Positions 6,234 through 8,957 of a stretch of 8,957 nt of DNA are shown here, one piece after another (the stretch's first letter is position 1; the number at the start of each line of letters is the position of its first letter). Both the position numbers and the translations under genes were made by a program. Source of the stretch: Clostridia bacterium. Its GTDB lineage: Bacteria; Bacillota; Clostridia; UMGS1810. Location: positions 1 to 8,957 of the forward strand of contig JAFYUA010000143.1 of NCBI GenBank assembly GCA_017549745.1, read 5' to 3'. A model generated the notes under the pieces. That model made no database searches. It was not told the DNA's origin and saw only the letters and a program-made list of their open reading frames with translations.

Positions 6234-6980
6234 ATGAGAAATTTTAAATGCGGAGTAGTATCAGTTTCATTCAGGCAGCATTCACCACGCGAAATAATCC
6301 AGGCTGCTTCCAATGCGGGTCTTGATTGCATAGAGTGGGGCAGTGATGTTCACGCTCCGTGCAACAATGATGATGCAATTTCAGAAATTGTTGCACTCCA
6401 AAAGGAATTTGGCATTTCGTGCTCATCATATGGCACCTATTTCTATCTTGGCCGTGATGATGTAGCCGAGCTTCATGATTATGCAGCAGCAGCCAAAAGA
6501 CTTGGCACTGATACTCTCAGGCTTTGGTGCGGCACTAAAGGCTCTGCTGAGTACAGTGAAGATGAAAAGCAGGAGTTTTTTGACTTATGCAAAAGAGCAG
6601 CTCAGATTGCACAAGAAGAAAATGTGCGCCTTTGCATGGAGTGCCATGCTCATTCATATACCGATGAACCCGATGCGGCACTGGAGCTTATGCACTCTGT
6701 AAATTCTCCTCATTTTCTTATGTATTGGCAGGCCAATCAAAATGAGAGCCTGGAATACAATCTGGGTTATGCCAAGCTCATTGCGCCCTACACTGTCAAT
6801 CTTCATGTTTTCAACATAACTGGCACTGTAAAAAATCCTCTTGCCGAAGCCAAAGACACATGGCTCCAATACATTGACATTTTTGGCGGTGATAGAGCTT
6901 TGCTGCTTGAATTTATGCCCGACAATAAAATCGAAAGTCTTGAAGCTGAAGCCAAAGCACTTATTGATATTGCGAACTAA
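6234..6980 (+). CDS. Sugar phosphate isomerase/epimerase-like TIM-barrel protein
   Basis: The 248-residue protein resembles the xylose isomerase-like TIM-barrel superfamily, which includes sugar epimerases, hydroxypyruvate isomerase and AP endonuclease IV. The start GVVSVSFRQHSPREIIQAASNAGLDCIEWGSDVH gives Glu34 and His40 in substance; GTYF follows near 67 to 70, then LCMECHAH (Glu136), LHVF (His191) and LLEFMPD (Glu226). Glu136, His191 and Glu226 would fit three of the four usual metal ligands. Where many relatives have Asp, this protein seems to have MYWQANQ, so Gln166 may replace it. The substrate is unknown. AAGGAG ends 9 nt before the ATG. It is 19 bp after the GGDEF stop and its own stop abuts the terminator, so it closes the operon. 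Confidence 0.88.
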   Translation: MRNFKCGVVSVSFRQHSPREIIQAASNAGLDCIEWGSDVHAPCNNDDAISEIVALQKEFGISCSSYGTYFYLGRDDVAELHDYAAAAKRLGTDTLRLWCGTKGSAEYSEDEKQEFFDLCKRAAQIAQEENVRLCMECHAHSYTDEPDAALELMHSVNSPHFLMYWQANQNESLEYNLGYAKLIAPYTVNLHVFNITGTVKNPLAEAKDTWLQYIDIFGGDRALLLEFMPDNKIESLEAEAKALIDIAN

Positions 6981-7017
6981 AAAATACAGGTTGTCATATG
7001 ACAACCTGTATTTTTTT
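6981..7017. terminator. Bidirectional intrinsic terminator
   Basis: Positions 6981 to 7014 form a perfect palindrome with 17-nt arms (AAAATACAGGTTGTCAT and its complement). The plus strand ends in seven T residues (7011 to 7017) and the minus strand in six (complement of 6979 to 6984). It therefore can end the plus-strand operon and the convergent minus-strand tetR. The tetR stop codon lies partly inside the T-run. Confidence 0.95.
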
Positions 7018-7591
7018 AGCTTGGAAATTGCTCATTGATGCATTCTCTTATCATGTCTATTGTGTCAGCGTCATTTGCAAGCTCGCCTGCATCAATCATA
7101 ATGGTTGCTCCGTAAATGAGAGAGCGTATAACATAGGTTTTTCTTTTTTCACCATCTTCATCAATGCCATACTCAGTGCAGCATTTGTGAATGAGCTCTT
7201 TGGTGCTTTCGGTGATTTCGGTCATTGAATTTATGTGTTCGTTTGCCAAGGAGTCGCACCTCAGCATGAGCACCGCTCTGAAATTTGGATTGGCAATCCA
7301 GAATTTTACATATGCCACGCAAATTTCAGTCAGTTGTTTTTTGATGTCACCCTCAAAAATGCTTGCCACTTGGTTTTGAAGCATATGCCACTTGTTGTGT
7401 ATGTAGAGCACAATCTGGGCGATAAAATCCTCTTTACTTTTGAAATGCTTGTAGGGTGCAGCGCACGATACATTGCATGATGTAGCTACACGCCTGAGCG
7501 AAAAATCGGTTATGCCATGCTCCTCAATCTCGCTGATTCCTGCAATGATTAATTTTTGTTTGACTGTTTCATAACCCTCATAATAATCCAT
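7016..7591 (-). CDS. TetR/AcrR family transcriptional regulator
   Basis: This 191-residue protein has a TetR-type N-terminal DNA-binding domain. A helix-turn-helix runs near residues 30 to 56, with FSLRRVATSCNVS followed by APYKHFKSKEDF. The rest is helical, without obvious similarity by eye, and would form the ligand-binding and dimer domain. The APYKHF wording recalls the TetR subgroup with a WHG-type C-terminal domain, but I am not sure. The frame opens with an ATG at 7606, but GAGGT sits 8 nt before the ATG at 7591 and nothing suitable precedes 7606, so I prefer 7591. The gene is divergent from pheA across 143 bp, suggesting that it controls itself, pheA-aroB, or both. Its ligand is unknown. 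Confidence 0.93.
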   Translation of the reverse strand: MDYYEGYETVKQKLIIAGISEIEEHGITDFSLRRVATSCNVSCAAPYKHFKSKEDFIAQIVLYIHNKWHMLQNQVASIFEGDIKKQLTEICVAYVKFWIANPNFRAVLMLRCDSLANEHINSMTEITESTKELIHKCCTEYGIDEDGEKRKTYVIRSLIYGATIMIDAGELANDADTIDMIRECINEQFPS

Positions 7592-7622
7592 TTTATCAGA
7601 CCTCATAATAATATTCTACATA

Positions 7623-7651
7623 ATTTTATCATAAATTGTGTTAATAATCAA
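7623..7651 (-). promoter_or_regulatory. Predicted sigma-A promoter of tetR
   Basis: On the minus strand TTGATT (7646 to 7651) and TAAAAT (7623 to 7628) are 17 bp apart, with TGA directly before the -10 as an extended element. The spacer has ATTAACAC, which shares seven bases with one arm of the palindrome in the pheA leader, so the same regulator may bind here. Confidence 0.65.
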
Positions 7652-7661
7652 TATAAAGCTA

Positions 7662-7689
7662 TTGACAAATTTTTAATTTGTGATATAAT
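7662..7689 (+). promoter_or_regulatory. Strong sigma-A promoter of pheA-aroB
   Basis: A perfect TTGACA (7662 to 7667) and a perfect TATAAT (7684 to 7689) are 16 bp apart, and TGA before the -10 makes it an extended -10 promoter. The predicted start is near 7696, leaving only about 39 nt of leader. That is too short for a T-box or a leader-peptide attenuator. An inverted repeat ACAAATT-TTT-AATTTGT (7665 to 7681) fills the spacer. Confidence 0.92.
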
Positions 7690-7702
7690 ATATAACAATA
7701 AA

Positions 7703-7717
7703 GTTAACACTGTTAAC
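7703..7717. promoter_or_regulatory. Candidate operator palindrome in the pheA leader
   Basis: GTTAACA-C-TGTTAAC is a perfect 15-bp palindrome with a single central base. It lies at about +8 to +22 of the predicted pheA transcript, where a bound repressor would block transcription. Its form suits a dimeric TetR-family protein, and the divergent tetR is the obvious candidate. Binding is inferred. Confidence 0.6.
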
Positions 7718-7734
7718 CTGTGCGGAGGTAATCT

Positions 7735-8841
7735 ATGGACAAGCTTCAAATTGCAAGAAAAAAGATTAATCAGATAGATAGTATGATGGCAGAGCTGTTT
7801 TGCGAGCGAATGGAGGCAGTAAAGCTTGTTGCCGAATATAAGCAGGAGCATGGCTTGCCTGTTTTTGATGGTGGCAGAGAGGCCGAGATAATCAAAAACA
7901 ATTCTCTTTTGGTAGCCGATGAGGAACTGAGAGCATATTACATAAACTATCTCAAAGCGGTAATGGATATCTCCAAAACCTATCAGCACAAAATTCTCGA
8001 AGGTGCCCGCATAGCATATAGCGGCGTAGAGGGAGCTTTTGCCTATATTGCTGCCAAACGTATATTCCCTGACGGAATCATGCAGTCATATGCCAGCTTT
8101 GAAGAGGCTTATGACTCTGTGGTGCGCGGTGAGTGTGATTGTGTGGTGCTGCCAATTGAAAACAGTTATGCAGGCGAGGTGGCGCAGGTCACTGACATCA
8201 TGTTTGCGGGTTCGCTTTTTGTATGCGGCATTTATGATTTGCACATCACTCACAATCTCCTTGGCACTCCCGATTCTGTCATAGGCGATGTCACCACGGT
8301 TGTGAGTCATCCTCAGGCACTTAGTCAGTGCAGTGACTACATCAAATCCAAGGGCTATTCAAGCATTCAATCATCCAACACCGCCATGGCGGCACAACGC
8401 GTGGCAGAATCGGGTGACAAATCAATAGCCGCCATTGCAAGCCGCGAGACGGCGAAGCTTTATAACCTCAAGGTTTTAGACCATCATATCAATTCAAGCA
8501 ATACCAATACCACTCGTTTTGCAGTGTTTTCAAGAGTTGAGAACAAAAACATCAACTCCGCCCAGAGCAATTTCATTCTCCTTTTCACTGTCAACAACGA
8601 AGCAGGCGCGCTTGCCAAAGCCATCAGCATTATCGGCCGTCATGGCTTCAATATGAAAGCTCTTCGCAGCCGACCCATCAAGGAGACAAACTGGCAATAT
8701 TATTTCTATGTGGAAGCAGAGGGCGATATATCCAGTGCCAACGGTGCCGATATGCTTGGTGAATTGTCGGCATATTGTGACAAGGTCAAGGTTGTGGGCA
8801 GATATTCAAATGAAACAATATTAACCGACGGGGAGGAATGA
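7735..8841 (+). CDS. pheA: Bifunctional chorismate mutase / prephenate dehydratase (P-protein)
   Basis: This cytoplasmic enzyme turns chorismate into prephenate and then phenylpyruvate, the committed route to phenylalanine. Three domains are visible in 368 residues. The AroQ chorismate mutase domain (about 1 to 88) keeps the residues that match the Escherichia coli active site: Arg8, Arg25, Lys36, Asp45, Arg48, Glu49, Ser80 and Gln84. The prephenate dehydratase domain (about 91 to 268) has YSGVEGAFA, LPIENSYAGEV, SHPQAL and the catalytic NTTRFAVF with Thr260-Arg261-Phe262. The C-terminal ACT domain (about 279 to 358) has GALAKAISII and RSRP in place of the common ESRP, and probably gives phenylalanine feedback. 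GGAGG lies 6 nt before the ATG. aroB follows after 3 bp. Confidence 0.97.
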   Translation: MDKLQIARKKINQIDSMMAELFCERMEAVKLVAEYKQEHGLPVFDGGREAEIIKNNSLLVADEELRAYYINYLKAVMDISKTYQHKILEGARIAYSGVEGAFAYIAAKRIFPDGIMQSYASFEEAYDSVVRGECDCVVLPIENSYAGEVAQVTDIMFAGSLFVCGIYDLHITHNLLGTPDSVIGDVTTVVSHPQALSQCSDYIKSKGYSSIQSSNTAMAAQRVAESGDKSIAAIASRETAKLYNLKVLDHHINSSNTNTTRFAVFSRVENKNINSAQSNFILLFTVNNEAGALAKAISIIGRHGFNMKALRSRPIKETNWQYYFYVEAEGDISSANGADMLGELSAYCDKVKVVGRYSNETILTDGEE

Positions 8842-8844
8842 GCT

Positions 8845-8957
8845 ATGGTTATACATATGAATCTTGGGCAAAACAGCTATGACATAACAGTTGAGCGCGG
8901 AGTGCTCACAAAAGCATGCAGTCATCTCAATCTTTCACGCAAAGTGCTCGTTGTCAC
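8845..8957 (+). CDS. aroB: 3-dehydroquinate synthase AroB (5' part; runs off the right edge)
   Basis: Only 37 codons are visible. The sequence MVIHMNLGQNSYDITVERGVL, then LSRKVLVV, matches the N terminus of 3-dehydroquinate synthase, where a YxI strand and a turn lead to the first NAD-binding strand. The enzyme makes 3-dehydroquinate, the second step of the shikimate pathway. The ATG at 8845 is 3 bp after the pheA stop, and GGAGG (8832 to 8836), inside the end of pheA, lies 8 nt upstream. The pairing with pheA suggests a larger aromatic amino acid operon to the right. The catalytic parts are outside the window, so the call rests on the N terminus and context. Confidence 0.85.
   Translation, partial: MVIHMNLGQNSYDITVERGVLTKACSHLNLSRKVLVV

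Noticed and set aside
7648..7989. 113-codon minus-strand frame across the pheA promoter and start
   Set aside because: It would cover the operator and promoter region and oppose the chorismate mutase domain. No ribosome site fits.

Overview
The window looks like chromosomal DNA of a low-GC anaerobic Firmicute, probably class Clostridia. The signs are strong AGGAGG-type ribosome binding sites, near-consensus sigma-A promoters with AT-rich spacers, a TPP riboswitch-led thiSFGHE operon that uses the oxygen-sensitive ThiH route, and a fused chorismate mutase-prephenate dehydratase. Every gene that can be read through is intact. I see no insertion sequence, phage gene, CRISPR array, tRNA or rRNA.

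Region 1 (minus strand, 3475 down to 1): a sigma-A promoter, a TPP riboswitch and an intrinsic terminator precede thiS, thiF, thiG, thiH and the 5' part of thiE, which runs off the left edge. ThiF adenylates ThiS so it can carry sulfur. ThiH cleaves tyrosine to dehydroglycine. ThiG combines these with deoxyxylulose 5-phosphate to form the thiazole. ThiE joins the thiazole to the pyrimidine. The riboswitch closes the feedback loop.

Region 2 (minus strand, 4312 to 3491): a single gene with its own promoter encodes a multi-pass membrane protein of unknown function with two cysteine clusters. It points the same way as the thi operon and ends just before the thi promoter.

Region 3 (plus strand, 4407 to 7017): a promoter drives three closely spaced genes: a histidine phosphatase, a membrane-anchored GGDEF diguanylate cyclase that lacks the canonical inhibitory site, and a TIM-barrel sugar phosphate isomerase/epimerase-like protein. 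A perfect 34-bp palindrome with T-runs on both strands ends this operon and the convergent tetR.

Region 4 (7016 to 8957): a TetR-family regulator (minus) is divergent from pheA (plus), and aroB begins directly after pheA. The pheA promoter is near-perfect, and a 15-bp perfect palindrome lies just downstream of its predicted start. This suggests that the TetR protein, rather than an RNA leader, controls this aromatic amino acid operon.

The window is mostly ordinary metabolism. The points most worth a second look are the TetR/palindrome/pheA arrangement, the cysteine-rich membrane protein, and the phosphatase-diguanylate cyclase-isomerase operon. I found no convincing entirely new system.
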